DNA of 60,870 nucleotides, taken from positions 1 through 60,870 of the forward strand of contig JAFIEP010000014.1 in NCBI GenBank assembly GCA_020832495.1, given 5' to 3'. Positions 44,051 through 52,425 of this stretch are shown here, piece by piece (within the stretch, counting starts at the first letter, position 1; every line of letters starts with the position of its first letter). The DNA is from Acidimicrobiia bacterium. Lineage in GTDB: Bacteria > Actinomycetota > Acidimicrobiia > Acidimicrobiales > Acidimicrobilacustridaceae. The notes below the pieces were generated by a model that saw only the letters and a list, made by a program, of their open reading frames with translations, searched no databases and was not told the DNA's origin. The position numbers and the translations under genes are program-made.

Positions 44051-44359
44051 TCAGCGGCCGATGTCATCGGGGTCGGCCAGGATGAGGGCCCACGAGGCGA
44101 TGCCGTGGTCGCACCAGCCATCGGGCGTCGCTGTGCACTCGTCGGGGCACGGGCTGACCCCGTCGGCCACCCACTCCGCCAGTGTGTCCTCGTCGGGTGG
44201 TGCCCAACCGCTGGTGGTCTCGAAGAAGTGGTGGGCATTGCGCAACGCCGCCGCTCGGTCGATGGCTGGGGGTCGTGCGTCGCTCACGGTCACCAGTGTG
44301 GCGTCGGGTGCCGTCTGCGGCACCACGAGTGCACGATCGGTGGCTGTCACCTCGCCCAT
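44051..44359 (-). CDS. hypothetical protein
   Basis: 102 residues from ATG 44359, overlapping the 3' end of the upstream acyltransferase gene by 13 bases, so probably co-translated. It contains RNAHHFFETTSGWAPPDEDTLAEWVADGVSPCPDECTATPDGWCDHGIASWALIL, with three or four cysteines and several histidines that may bind a metal. I do not recognise the family. It abuts the stop of the convergent lipoprotein gene. Confidence 0.55.
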   Translation of the reverse strand: MGEVTATDRALVVPQTAPDATLVTVSDARPPAIDRAAALRNAHHFFETTSGWAPPDEDTLAEWVADGVSPCPDECTATPDGWCDHGIASWALILADPDDIGR

Positions 44360-45288
44360 CGTCGGGTGCGGTGGGCGATCCTGTCGCTGGGCCAGTTCGG
44401 CACCATGAGATGCCACTGTTCGGGGGCGACGCGTACCAAGGCCTCGAGTTCGCCGGCCAACCGTTGGGTGGTGGCGGCGATGTCGGCGCGCTCGTCGTCG
44501 GTGCACTGGACGGGCACCGCCGGGCGGAGTTCACCTCGGTGCTGGCCGTCGCCGACGTGGTAGATGGCCACCGGGATCAGCGGCGCGCCGCTCTGGCGCG
44601 CCAAGCGAGCCGGGCCCGGCGGCAGCGTCGTGCGCTCGCCGAAGAACTCCACCTCCACGCCCCGACCGCCCAGGTCCCGGTCGGAGACCAACACCACCAC
44701 CTCGTTGCGTTCGAGCGCGGCGGCGAGTTGGTCACGGACACCGGGGCCGCGCACCAGGACCGTGATGCCGTGCCGACGACGGACCTCCAACAACCACTCC
44801 AGCAACCGGCGCGGTCGGAGTCGCTCCACCACGGTCACCAGGGGATAGCCACGACCGGCCAGCCAGGCGCCCCCCAGATCCCAGCTCCCCAGGTGCGGGG
44901 TGACCAGCACCGCCCCGCGCCCCGCCGCCAGCGCAGCATCGAGGATCGCCAGACCTTCGGTGGCATCGACGCGGTCATCGAACTGACCACGAGGCGACGA
45001 CGCCAGTCGGAAGGTGTCCAGCCAGTACCGGGCGTAGGACCGGAACGACGCCCTCACCGCCCGTCGTCGCTCTGCGTCGGAAAGGGGTCCACCGGCCACT
45101 CGAGCGAGATGGCGGGCCACCATCCGCCGCCGGCGCGCCATGATCGTCATCGACACTGCCGCGATAACTGCGAGGAGCCTTTCCTCCCACCGATGCGGTA
45201 TCCGCCGGGCCAGCCGCCCGACCGCTCGGTAGAGGGGAGACCTGAAGCGACGCTTGCGCGGTTCGTGAGCACCTCGGGCTCTCGTCAC
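44347..45288 (-). CDS. lysophospholipid/PIM-type acyltransferase (LpxL/HtrB family)
   Basis: 313 residues; GTG 45288 chosen because sequence further upstream overlaps the esterase gene's frame. The acyltransferase HX4D motif is TPHLGSWD (about 143-150) and the later VRGPGVRDQLAAALERNEVVVLVSDRD (about 185-210) is the conserved acceptor region. In actinobacteria this family transfers acyl groups to phosphatidylinositol mannosides or related glycolipids at the membrane's inner face. The basic N terminus (RKRRFRSPLYRAVGRLARR) suits membrane association. Confidence 0.85.
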   Translation of the reverse strand: MTRARGAHEPRKRRFRSPLYRAVGRLARRIPHRWEERLLAVIAAVSMTIMARRRRMVARHLARVAGGPLSDAERRRAVRASFRSYARYWLDTFRLASSPRGQFDDRVDATEGLAILDAALAAGRGAVLVTPHLGSWDLGGAWLAGRGYPLVTVVERLRPRRLLEWLLEVRRRHGITVLVRGPGVRDQLAAALERNEVVVLVSDRDLGGRGVEVEFFGERTTLPPGPARLARQSGAPLIPVAIYHVGDGQHRGELRPAVPVQCTDDERADIAATTQRLAGELEALVRVAPEQWHLMVPNWPSDRIAHRTRRWAR

Positions 45289-45418
45289 CGGGCCGTCCCG
45301 CTGCTCGTGACCGGAGGGGGTGCCGGGCGACGGTGGTGGTTCCGCACCGGCGTCGATCCCCTCCAGCGTCCTCGGGTGCCGAGGGCAGAGCCGTGGCCCC
45401 GAGGCGACGGTCGACGGG

Positions 45419-46456
45419 TCACCCCGTCGGCTCGAGGTGGCGACCCATGGTGGCCACCATGTGATCACGGAACTCTCGGGACGGGCCGCGGTCGGGCAGG
45501 AGAGCATCGGCACCGTGGTAGGTGCCCGGTTCGAGCCGCAGCTCGCACGGCACGCCGGCTGCCTCGAGCCGTGTGGCGTAGTCCACGTCCTCGTCGAGGA
45601 ACAGGTCGAGTTCGCCCGCACCGATCCACGCCGGCGGCAGACCCGAGAGGTCCGCCCGCCGGGCAGGTGCCGCGTACGGCCGCTCGGGCGCTGACGTGGG
45701 CGGATGTCCCAGGTAGGCGGTCCAGGCGAAGCGGTTGGATGCGGGCGTCCAGATGAAAGTACCGCGGCCGCCGTGGTCGGCTCGCAGCACCGTCCGGTCA
45801 TCGAGCATCGGATAGACGAGCGCTTGGAAACAGAGCTCGGGGCCGCCTTCGTCGACAGCGCGTTGGGTCACGGCAGCGGCCAGCCCGCCGCCGGCGCTCT
45901 CGCCACCCACGGCGATGCGGGACGGGTCGATGCCGTACTCCTTCGCGTGGTCGTGGATCCAGCGCAGCGCCGACATGCAGTCGTCCAGCCCCGCTGGGAA
46001 CGGGTGCTCGGGGGCCAGCCGGTAGTCGACGTTCACCACCAGCGCGTCCAACTCGGCCGCCATCCGGCTGCAGATGGCCGTCGATCCTTCCGGGCGACCC
46101 ATGACGGTGCCGCCGCCGTGGAGCCACAGCACTGCCGGGCTCGGCCGCTGCCGGTCTGGTCGCTGATGGAGGAGCACCCGGACGCCGTCAGTTGTCCTGT
46201 GGTCGGTGGTCATCGTGGCGGGATCCGTGGGACTCGGTCGAGCCGCCATCAGTGTGCGAAGCACCCGCAGCGACCGCTCGCTCCCCACCGACACGGGCAG
46301 ATACAGCGCCGGGCTGCGCAGCTCTGGTCGGACGGCGGCGACAGCGGCGTGGCGACGGCGCAATCCCACCGCGGCAGCGGCCGCCCCGGCAGCCGCGGCC
46401 AGCCCGACGAGTCGGCGGGTTGCTCGTCTCGGGTGTCGTGTTCGAGTGCTGTTCAT
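45419..46456 (-). CDS. HSL-type alpha/beta-fold esterase
   Basis: 345 residues from ATG 46456 (SD GGAGGAGCGTC). A signal/anchor segment (about 15-35) is followed by the HGGG oxyanion motif (WLHGGGTVMG, about 112-121), the GESAGG nucleophile elbow (about 190-195), DLFLDEDV (about 288, Asp) and TYHGAD (about 317, His). This is the hormone-sensitive-lipase family of carboxylesterases acting on short-chain or lipid esters. The hydrophobic N terminus suggests export or membrane attachment, which is less common for the family. Confidence 0.9.
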   Translation of the reverse strand: MNSTRTRHPRRATRRLVGLAAAAGAAAAAVGLRRRHAAVAAVRPELRSPALYLPVSVGSERSLRVLRTLMAARPSPTDPATMTTDHRTTDGVRVLLHQRPDRQRPSPAVLWLHGGGTVMGRPEGSTAICSRMAAELDALVVNVDYRLAPEHPFPAGLDDCMSALRWIHDHAKEYGIDPSRIAVGGESAGGGLAAAVTQRAVDEGGPELCFQALVYPMLDDRTVLRADHGGRGTFIWTPASNRFAWTAYLGHPPTSAPERPYAAPARRADLSGLPPAWIGAGELDLFLDEDVDYATRLEAAGVPCELRLEPGTYHGADALLPDRGPSREFRDHMVATMGRHLEPTG

Positions 46457-46616
46457 GACGCTCCTCCTCGACGGGGTCACCCTACGTCGCGACCACCAGT
46501 ACCGCTCGTGCATCGACGGCTACCCGGTGTCGATCGCCCGTCGAGACCGGAGCCTCGACCACCTCGTAGAGGCACGACACTCGGAACCTTCCGAATCGTG
46601 GCATCGTCGTAGTGAC

Positions 46617-47183
46617 ATGAGGACGCATCTGAGCAACGCAGCACGTTGGCGGGTCCTGGCCTGCCTGGTCGTGGGGATCCTGGCGTTGAGTTCCTGTGGG
46701 GACGACACGAGCGAGCCCGTCTCCACCGAGCCTGGTGATCCAGCCACCACTGACACCACCATCGCTCCCGATGACGACGAACCGGGCGGGCCTCCGAGCG
46801 AGGAGGCCGAGGTCGAACCCGATCGTGCGATGGTGGGCACGAGCTGGGAGATCATCTCGACCTTGCAGGGGCCGGACGCCTTCGACACCGTCTCCGATGC
46901 CACAGGTGCCGGTGGTTCGTTGGTCCTCGAGGCCGACGGTACCTTCGAGATCACCACGCCATGTCTGGTGCGGAGTGGCACCTATGTCGAACGAGGCGAC
47001 GCTCGCGTCGTGTTCTCCATCACCGATGACCAGCCGCAACCATGCGAGGAACCCGATGACGAGCTGGCGGCGGCCGTCGATGCCGTGCTGGTCCACGGCG
47101 CCATCGTGGAGATCGACGGGGACGACATGACCATGTGGGCCGACGACGTCGGCCTCGGTCTGCGGGCTGCCGAGCAGCGCTGA
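46617..47183 (+). CDS. lipoprotein, META-domain-like
   Basis: 188 residues. A lipobox (ILALSSC, Cys about residue 27) precedes an acidic Pro/Thr linker. The C-terminal half (MVGTSWEIISTLQG, SLVLEADGTFEITTPCLVRSGTYVERGDARVVFSITDDQ, DMTMWADDVGLGLR) has the pattern of META/HslJ-like domains: G-T-x-W start, then G-x-F and C-x-x-x-x-G-x-Y. A 191-bp copy of its 3' end lies at 52960. Function unknown; the family often sits in envelope stress settings. Confidence 0.72.
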   Translation: MRTHLSNAARWRVLACLVVGILALSSCGDDTSEPVSTEPGDPATTDTTIAPDDDEPGGPPSEEAEVEPDRAMVGTSWEIISTLQGPDAFDTVSDATGAGGSLVLEADGTFEITTPCLVRSGTYVERGDARVVFSITDDQPQPCEEPDDELAAAVDAVLVHGAIVEIDGDDMTMWADDVGLGLRAAEQR

Positions 47184-47259
47184 CGGCGTCGGGAGGCCAG
47201 GACTGCACCTCACCGGGCCGTGCGGTCGTCGAGCATCGGCGGCGGTGTGTCGTCTGTGG

Positions 47260-47634
47260 TCACCGGCCGAGTTCCGGCCACCACCGCTCGTGTTCGAGGT
47301 CACGGATGTCTCGAATCCTGACACCCCACCGGTCGGCGAGGTCGGCGAGCAGTTGTCGAGCGGTCTCGGACTTCTCGGGTGAGAAGCGCAGCTTCACCCG
47401 CGGATGTACCTCGCCCTCAATGATGCTCCAGCCGAACGGGTCTGCGGTGATCCCCTCCTGTTGCGCGTGCCGCCGCCAGGCTCCGAACACCGCGGCCGCA
47501 CCGTCGATCGATGCCTCATGGGAACCTCTCCACTTGGCGAGGGCCTCTCTGGCCTCGGTGAGGTTGCCTCCGAGATCTGAGGGGCGCGGCGGCTCCGGAA
47601 GCGAGCTGGGATCCACCTGTCTTGGTGATCCCAC
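47260..47634 (-). CDS. hypothetical protein
   Basis: 124 residues from GTG 47634. Composition looks protein-like (PPRPSDLGGNLTEAREALAKWRGSHEASIDGAAAVFGAWRRHAQQEGITADPFGWSIIEGEVHPRVKLRFSPEKSETARQLLADLADRWGVR), with a mixed helix/strand pattern and no membrane segment. I do not recognise it. It is not obviously coupled to a neighbour. Confidence 0.5.
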   Translation of the reverse strand: MGSPRQVDPSSLPEPPRPSDLGGNLTEAREALAKWRGSHEASIDGAAAVFGAWRRHAQQEGITADPFGWSIIEGEVHPRVKLRFSPEKSETARQLLADLADRWGVRIRDIRDLEHERWWPELGR

Positions 47635-47902
47635 GAACTCGACCCACAGATCGACGAGGCCGGCTCTGCTTTTCGCCCGATGGAACCGGGCTCCTCGCCA
47701 AGGCTGTTGCGGAAGCTGCCGTTGAAGTACTCGAAGGCAGCCCCGAGAGCGCTACGACGTGCGCGACGACGCAACCTGAGCGACCACCCACCCTGGTTCG
47801 CCCGCTGAAGCTCTGCAGGGACCGAGTCCAGGACCAGCTGCGGTTGTTTCCGCCGCCGTTGCTCACGGACGGTGACGTGGTCGCTGCGGTGGGTGAACCG
47901 GG

Positions 47903-47931
47903 TTGTCGGTGTCATCGAACGTGTGTACCCT
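47903..47931 (+). promoter_or_regulatory. promoter of the HNH gene, leaderless
   Basis: TTGTCG (47903-47908), exactly 17 bases, TACCCT (47926-47931). The expected transcription start falls at about the GTG at 47938, and there is no Shine-Dalgarno, consistent with a leaderless mRNA. Confidence 0.6.
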
Positions 47932-47937
47932 GCTGGT

Positions 47938-49767
47938 GTGGCTTCGTTCGACCGCGACTCCGACCCCACCGACGAGGTCGATCCCACCCCCACCGGGTCC
48001 GACGCGCCCGGCGGAGCTGGTGACGGCGCCGGTGGTGGCGACGGTGCTGGTACTGCCGGCGCGCCTGGTGCCGGCCGAGCCGGCGACGGCGCGGCTGGTG
48101 GGTCGGGTTCGGGCCTGGCGGGTGTGGTGGCAGATCTGGTGGCGTCGGTCGATGGGCTGGTGGGGGCGTGTGACACCGCAGAGTTGGCGGCTACGCCGGG
48201 GTCGGTGATCGGCGACGCCGCGGTGACGGTGGGTACTGAGCTGTCGCGGCTGGGATGGGCTCGCCAGGCGCTGGTGGGGGCGTGGGACCTCTCAGGTGAC
48301 TGGTCGACCGGCGGGGCCCGCAACGTGGCTGGGGAGTACCGGCAGCGCACCGGCTGCACCACCAACGAGTCACGGCGGGTGGCACGCATGGCGCGGCGGT
48401 TGCGTGACATGCCCGCAACGTCGGCGGCGTGGCAGGCCGGTGACATCAGCGACGAAGCCGTCGACGCCTTGTGTCGTCTGCGCAACAGCCGCACCGCGGA
48501 GTTGTTCGAACGCGACGAAGAAGTGCTGGTTCGCTCCGCGCAGGCGCTCGACGGCGACGACTTCGCCCGCGTGGCGAACCATTGGGAGTCGTGCGCCGAC
48601 GACGAACTGGCCGACGACCACACCACCAGCCGCGACGAACGCGACGACGAACGGCGCAGCGTCGGGTGGACGTGTGACCGTCACGGCAACGCGCAGATCA
48701 TCGCCCGCCTCGAAGCGGTCGGCGGCGCCACGGTCATTGCCGAGTTGGAACGGCTCGAACGGCAACTGTTCGAAGCCGACTGGGCCGAAGCCCGCCAGAT
48801 CCACGGCGAGGACACCACGTCAGCGCACCTTAAGCGCACCAACAACCAACGCCGAGCCGACGCCCTGAAACTCATGGCCGAACGCTCCGCCGCAGCGGCC
48901 CCCAACGCCGCCAACGCACCACTCGTGTCCGTCCTCATTGACCTCACCAGCTTCACCCGAGCCGTCGACCTCCACCACCAACGCCACAACAACAGCCCCG
49001 ACAACGCCACCGCCGACAGTGGCGGACCGGGCACTCCCAACAGCGCCACCGTCACCAACACCGACACCACTGACTACAGCGACACCGACGGTGCCGGACC
49101 GCGCACTCCCAACAGCGACACCGACACCAACCCGACCAGCGGAACCGCTACCGGTGCCCCGCACGCCGCTACCACCCCGAGTGGCGAGACCGGGCCGAGC
49201 GGCCAGACCAGCCAGACCGGGCCGAGCGGCACGACCGGCCCGACCAGCGAGACGAGCCTGACCGGCCCGACCAGCGAAACGAGCGAGACGAGCCCGACCA
49301 GCGAGACCAGTGAGACGAGCGAGACCGGCCCGAGCAGGGAAGCCGGCCCGACCAGCGAAGCGGGCACCGCCACCGACGACGACCGGCGACGATCCGAATG
49401 GGCCCGACGCATCGCAGAACTCGCCAACGGCACCCCCTTGACCATCTCGCAGCTCGCCCGCCTCCTTGACAACGCCGACATCGAACGCTGCGTCATCGCC
49501 CCCAACTCGCGCATCATCGACATCGGGCACCGCACCCGCTTCTTCACCGGCGCCACCCGCCGCGCCGTCGAAATCCGCGACCGCTGGTGCACCCATCCAA
49601 CCTGCAACGAACCCGCCCACCGCTGCCACGTCGACCACATCACCCCCTGGTGCCACGGCGGCCCCACCACCCAAGACAACGGCCGCCTCCTCTGCGGCCC
49701 CCACAACCGAGCCCGCACCGACCACCCCACCCGACCCGAACGACCCCCACCACAACCACCGCCGTGA
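47938..49767 (+). CDS. 13E12/DUF222-type HNH endonuclease
   Basis: 609 residues from GTG 47938, chosen by the promoter position. An N-terminal Gly/Ala low-complexity segment (about 20-60) is followed by the DUF222 helical domain (about 65-340: WARQALVGAWDLSGDWSTGGARNVAGEY, RRVARMARRLRDMP, LRNSRTAELFERDEEVLV). A Thr/Ser/Gly/Pro-rich linker (about 350-480, TSETSETSPTSET-like repeats) precedes an HNH nuclease (about 550-590: CTHPTCNEPAHRCHVDHI, then TPWCHGG and NGRLLCGPHNR). This is a multicopy, recombination-prone actinobacterial family whose biological role is unsettled. Confidence 0.92.
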   Translation: MASFDRDSDPTDEVDPTPTGSDAPGGAGDGAGGGDGAGTAGAPGAGRAGDGAAGGSGSGLAGVVADLVASVDGLVGACDTAELAATPGSVIGDAAVTVGTELSRLGWARQALVGAWDLSGDWSTGGARNVAGEYRQRTGCTTNESRRVARMARRLRDMPATSAAWQAGDISDEAVDALCRLRNSRTAELFERDEEVLVRSAQALDGDDFARVANHWESCADDELADDHTTSRDERDDERRSVGWTCDRHGNAQIIARLEAVGGATVIAELERLERQLFEADWAEARQIHGEDTTSAHLKRTNNQRRADALKLMAERSAAAAPNAANAPLVSVLIDLTSFTRAVDLHHQRHNNSPDNATADSGGPGTPNSATVTNTDTTDYSDTDGAGPRTPNSDTDTNPTSGTATGAPHAATTPSGETGPSGQTSQTGPSGTTGPTSETSLTGPTSETSETSPTSETSETSETGPSREAGPTSEAGTATDDDRRRSEWARRIAELANGTPLTISQLARLLDNADIERCVIAPNSRIIDIGHRTRFFTGATRRAVEIRDRWCTHPTCNEPAHRCHVDHITPWCHGGPTTQDNGRLLCGPHNRARTDHPTRPERPPPQPPP

Positions 49768-49921
49768 CGCCCCACCCACTCCCGGGCGCCGAACAACCCC
49801 GACGCGCCATCACTCAGCCAGTGATGGAGCATGAACGCATGGCCGCGCACCAGCTGATCCATGTCCACGTGCAGGCGCGCCTCGTTCCGCCCGTGCCGTC
49901 CCGCCCGCGCCGCTGCACTAG

Positions 49922-50009
49922 TTCAGGTAGGCGAACTCCATCGGTCGGTGAACGGTGCCGGTCATGATCGCCGTTGACATCGGGGCCGTGATAGTCGCTC
50001 GCTCACGCA
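49922..50009. repeat. 88-bp imperfect direct repeat, copy A (truncated gene 5' end)
   Basis: It aligns without gaps to 51809-51896 with about ten mismatches. It contains an ATG (49964) starting a frame MIAVDIGAVIVARSRTL that mirrors the first codons of the membrane-protein gene at 51851 (MIGVDIGAVIAARSRKL). It then breaks off exactly where the hipBA promoter begins. Between the HNH stop at 49767 and this copy I see nothing else. Confidence 0.85.
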
Positions 50010-50015
50010 CGTTGG

Positions 50016-50088
50016 TTGTCGTCGAACGGCGACAAGAGTAGGGTTTCGTCGAACGGCGACACCTGTGCTGTGTCGTCGGACGACGACA
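50016..50088 (+). promoter_or_regulatory. hipBA promoter with three evenly spaced HipB operators
   Basis: TTGTCG (50016-50021), 17 bases, TAGGGT (50039-50044) form the promoter. Three 18-bp dyads follow the pattern TGTCGTCG-AA/GA-CGRCGACA: 50017-50034 (7 of 8 arm pairs), 50044-50061 (6 of 8) and 50071-50088 (perfect). Starts are exactly 27 bases apart. The first covers -35 and spacer, the second the -10/start region, the third the leader. Confidence 0.75.
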
Positions 50089-50098
50089 GGAGATCGCG

Positions 50099-50350
50099 GT
50101 GAGGTCCATTCGAACCCCTCGGGAACTCGGCCTGGCGATTCGGCGGGCGAGGTCCGATCGAAGCTGGACCCAGGCCGAGCTTGCCGAGCGAGCAAGGGTT
50201 GGACGTCCGTGGCTCTCCGAGCTCGAAGGCGGCAAGCGGACGGCGGAGCTCGGCCGTGTCCTCGCTGTACTCGAGGCACTTCAACTCACCGTCACGCTGG
50301 TTCCCGCTGAGACCGGCCTGGGGAAGGTCGATCTCGATGACCTCCTCTGA
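50099..50350 (+). CDS. hipB: HipB-type antitoxin/repressor
   Basis: 83 residues from GTG 50099, after AGGAGATCGCG. It is an XRE helix-turn-helix: RELGLAIRRARSDRSWTQAELAERARVGRPWLSELEGGKRTAELGRVLAVLEALQLTV (about 7-64). The order, antitoxin first with overlap into hipA, and the three dyads in its promoter fit HipBA autoregulation. It should neutralise HipA and repress the operon. Confidence 0.9.
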   Translation: MRSIRTPRELGLAIRRARSDRSWTQAELAERARVGRPWLSELEGGKRTAELGRVLAVLEALQLTVTLVPAETGLGKVDLDDLL

Positions 50351-51638
50351 TGCGATGGACGACACCCTGATCGTGATACTCGAGGGTCGGCCGATCGGAC
50401 GCCTCGAGCGAGGTGTCCGCGGGCTGCGCCTCACCTACGACGACAGCTACCTCGATGATCCACATGCCACGATCCTGTCCGCCTCCATGTCGGCACCGGT
50501 TCGCGACCACACCGACGGAGTCGTCACGCCGTGGTTGTGGGGACTGCTCCCCGACAACGCCGACGTTCTGAGCCGTTGGGGCCGAGAGTTCGGTGTGTCG
50601 GTCGCCTCACCGTTTCCCCTCCTCTCGACCCAGGTGGGCCACGACTGTGCTGGGGCCGTCCAGTTCTGCACAGCTGATGAGGTCGACGATCTGGTGGCGC
50701 GCCCCGGAGCACTCGAGTCGCTCAGCGAAGCCGACGTCGCCAGCCGCCTCAGGGCGCTCCGGGCTGATGCCACGAGCTGGCTGGGCCCCGGCTACACCGG
50801 GCAGTTCAGCCTCGCCGGCGCGCAGGCCAAGACCGCACTGGCATTCGACGAGTCGCAGGGTTGGGGCCAGCCCAGCGGTTCCGCTCCGACAACCCACATC
50901 CTCAAGCCCGCCGTCGCCGGCCTCGATGGTCATGATCTCAATGAGCACCTCTGCCTCTCAGCTGCTCGTCGGTGTGGCCTCGCCGCGGCCACGTCCCGAA
51001 TCGAATCCTTCGAGGATCAGACCGCCATCGTCGTCGACCGCTACGACCGACGCAGGGTGGACGGCGAGCTCATCCGGGTCCATCAAGAGGACGTGTGCCA
51101 GGCCCTCGGCATTCCCCCAGTTCGCAAGTACCAATCGGACGGTGGGCCGTCACCTGGGGACGTCGCTGAGCTTCTGCGATCGATCATGCCCAACGAACAG
51201 GCACGCAACGCCACGGGACGTTTCGTGGAGGCACTTGGCTTCAACTGGATCATCGCCGGGACCGATGCTCACGCGAAGAACTACTCGTTGCTCCACGCCG
51301 GGAACCAGACTCGGTTGGCGCCGTTGTACGACGTCGCCTCGGCGCTTCCCTACGACTCGAGCAATGGTCACAAGCTGAAGCTGGCGATGAAGCTGGGACG
51401 GGAGTATCGGCTCCATGCGACGGATCGGCTGTCAAGTTGGAACCGGCTTGCGCAGGAGGTCGATCTGGCAGCGGACGACGTCATCGGTCGAGTGGCGCAG
51501 CTGGCCTCAACGGTCGGCGACGCGTTCGCCGAGGTGGCAGGTGACGCTGCCATCGGTGAGCTCGACTCCGACCTCCCCGACCGGCTCGTCGAGGCGGTCG
51601 CCGCCCGCGCCGAGATGTGCCTGAGGATCCTGAGCTGA
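50337..51638 (+). CDS. hipA: HipA-type serine/threonine kinase toxin
   Basis: 433 residues. ATG 50337 overlaps hipB by 14 bases and has GGAAGG upstream; ATG 50355 is the alternative. An N-terminal couple-HipA region (about 10-110) precedes the kinase: GQFSLAGAQAKTAL (about 155-168), HILKPAV, NEHLCLSAARRCGL, the catalytic/metal strip NWIIAGTDAHAKNYSLL (about 301-317) and LAPLYDVASALPY (about 325-337). HipA toxins phosphorylate aminoacyl-tRNA synthetases (GltX in E. coli), inducing dormancy. All kinase motifs appear intact. Confidence 0.92.
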   Translation: MTSSDAMDDTLIVILEGRPIGRLERGVRGLRLTYDDSYLDDPHATILSASMSAPVRDHTDGVVTPWLWGLLPDNADVLSRWGREFGVSVASPFPLLSTQVGHDCAGAVQFCTADEVDDLVARPGALESLSEADVASRLRALRADATSWLGPGYTGQFSLAGAQAKTALAFDESQGWGQPSGSAPTTHILKPAVAGLDGHDLNEHLCLSAARRCGLAAATSRIESFEDQTAIVVDRYDRRRVDGELIRVHQEDVCQALGIPPVRKYQSDGGPSPGDVAELLRSIMPNEQARNATGRFVEALGFNWIIAGTDAHAKNYSLLHAGNQTRLAPLYDVASALPYDSSNGHKLKLAMKLGREYRLHATDRLSSWNRLAQEVDLAADDVIGRVAQLASTVGDAFAEVAGDAAIGELDSDLPDRLVEAVAARAEMCLRILS

Positions 51639-51808
51639 TGCTGCCGTCCATGTCCCGTCCCTCGACTCGCCCGCACCGTACGGGGGCCGCTCGCCGACGC
51701 TGGAGTTCGTCGGCTGTTGGATACCGGTGACTGTCTGATGGTGCGTGGTGGTGAGTCGACTAGCATGATGGTCATGTGTGGCCTCCTCGGACCGAGCCCA
51801 GGTCCAGC

Positions 51809-51896
51809 TTCAGGCCGGCGAACTCCATCGGTCGGTGCACGGTCCCGATCATGATCGGCGTGGACATCGGGGCCGTCATCGCCGCTCGCTCACGCA
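51809..51896. repeat. 88-bp imperfect direct repeat, copy B (5' end of membrane-protein gene)
   Basis: The partner of 49922-50009. It covers the upstream region and first 15 codons of the gene at 51851. With copy A it brackets the hipBA module. Confidence 0.85.
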
Positions 51897-52312
51897 AGCT
51901 GCGTGTGCAGTCCCTCCTGTGGACCGTGTGCTTCGCCGGCCTCGCATTCCTTCCCATTCTCCTAGCGGCTGACCGGATCTCGCCAGGGCGTGCACTCGCG
52001 TTCTTCGTCGTCAATCTTCTTGTCGTCTACCTGGCGGTCCGATGTGTCTTCTTGAGGGGCTTTTACCGGGCGCTGTCAGAGGTGAGCGATCATCGAGAGC
52101 AACACGTTGCCCGAGCCAGCAGATCGGGGAACCGGTACCGACTGGAGATCGGCGATCAGAATCTCTGGGGAGAAGGAGCCCCGATCATCGAGGAGAATGA
52201 AGCAGTAAATGTGGGAGTTCTCGGTAGCTTCGCCGAAGGATCCGATGTCGTGCTGGTGGTGAAGGACAGGGTTCTTTGGTTGCGCACCCCGCTCGAGGCA
52301 GCGGCCAGCTGA
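51851..52312 (+). CDS. small membrane protein of unknown function
   Basis: 153 residues from ATG 51851; a longer in-frame start at 51776 is less likely because the duplicated copy A also begins its protein-like frame at this ATG. Two helices (about 20-42 and 48-68) form a hairpin. A soluble C-terminal domain follows with RYRLEIGDQNLWGEGAPIIEENEAVNVGVLGSF and DVVLVVKDRVLWLRTPL, beta-rich and unrecognised. The first 16 codons are duplicated before hipB. Confidence 0.6.
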   Translation: MIGVDIGAVIAARSRKLRVQSLLWTVCFAGLAFLPILLAADRISPGRALAFFVVNLLVVYLAVRCVFLRGFYRALSEVSDHREQHVARASRSGNRYRLEIGDQNLWGEGAPIIEENEAVNVGVLGSFAEGSDVVLVVKDRVLWLRTPLEAAAS

Positions 52313-52425
52313 CCAACGGCAAAGCCGAACCCGAGTTCCCTGCAGCACGTCTCACCCGAGAGGATCCGGGTGGATTCCGACCTCCAGGCGCGACACGGTC
52401 GATTCGGTACGGAGAGGGAGGCTGC

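Noticed and set aside
47622-48023. Plus-strand open frame upstream of the HNH gene
   Set aside because: It overlaps the HNH gene start in another frame and lacks any protein-like pattern; the promoter at 47903 would lie inside it.
49040-49380. Repetitive DNA taken as a minisatellite outside genes
   Set aside because: It is in frame within the HNH gene and encodes the Thr/Ser/Gly hinge.
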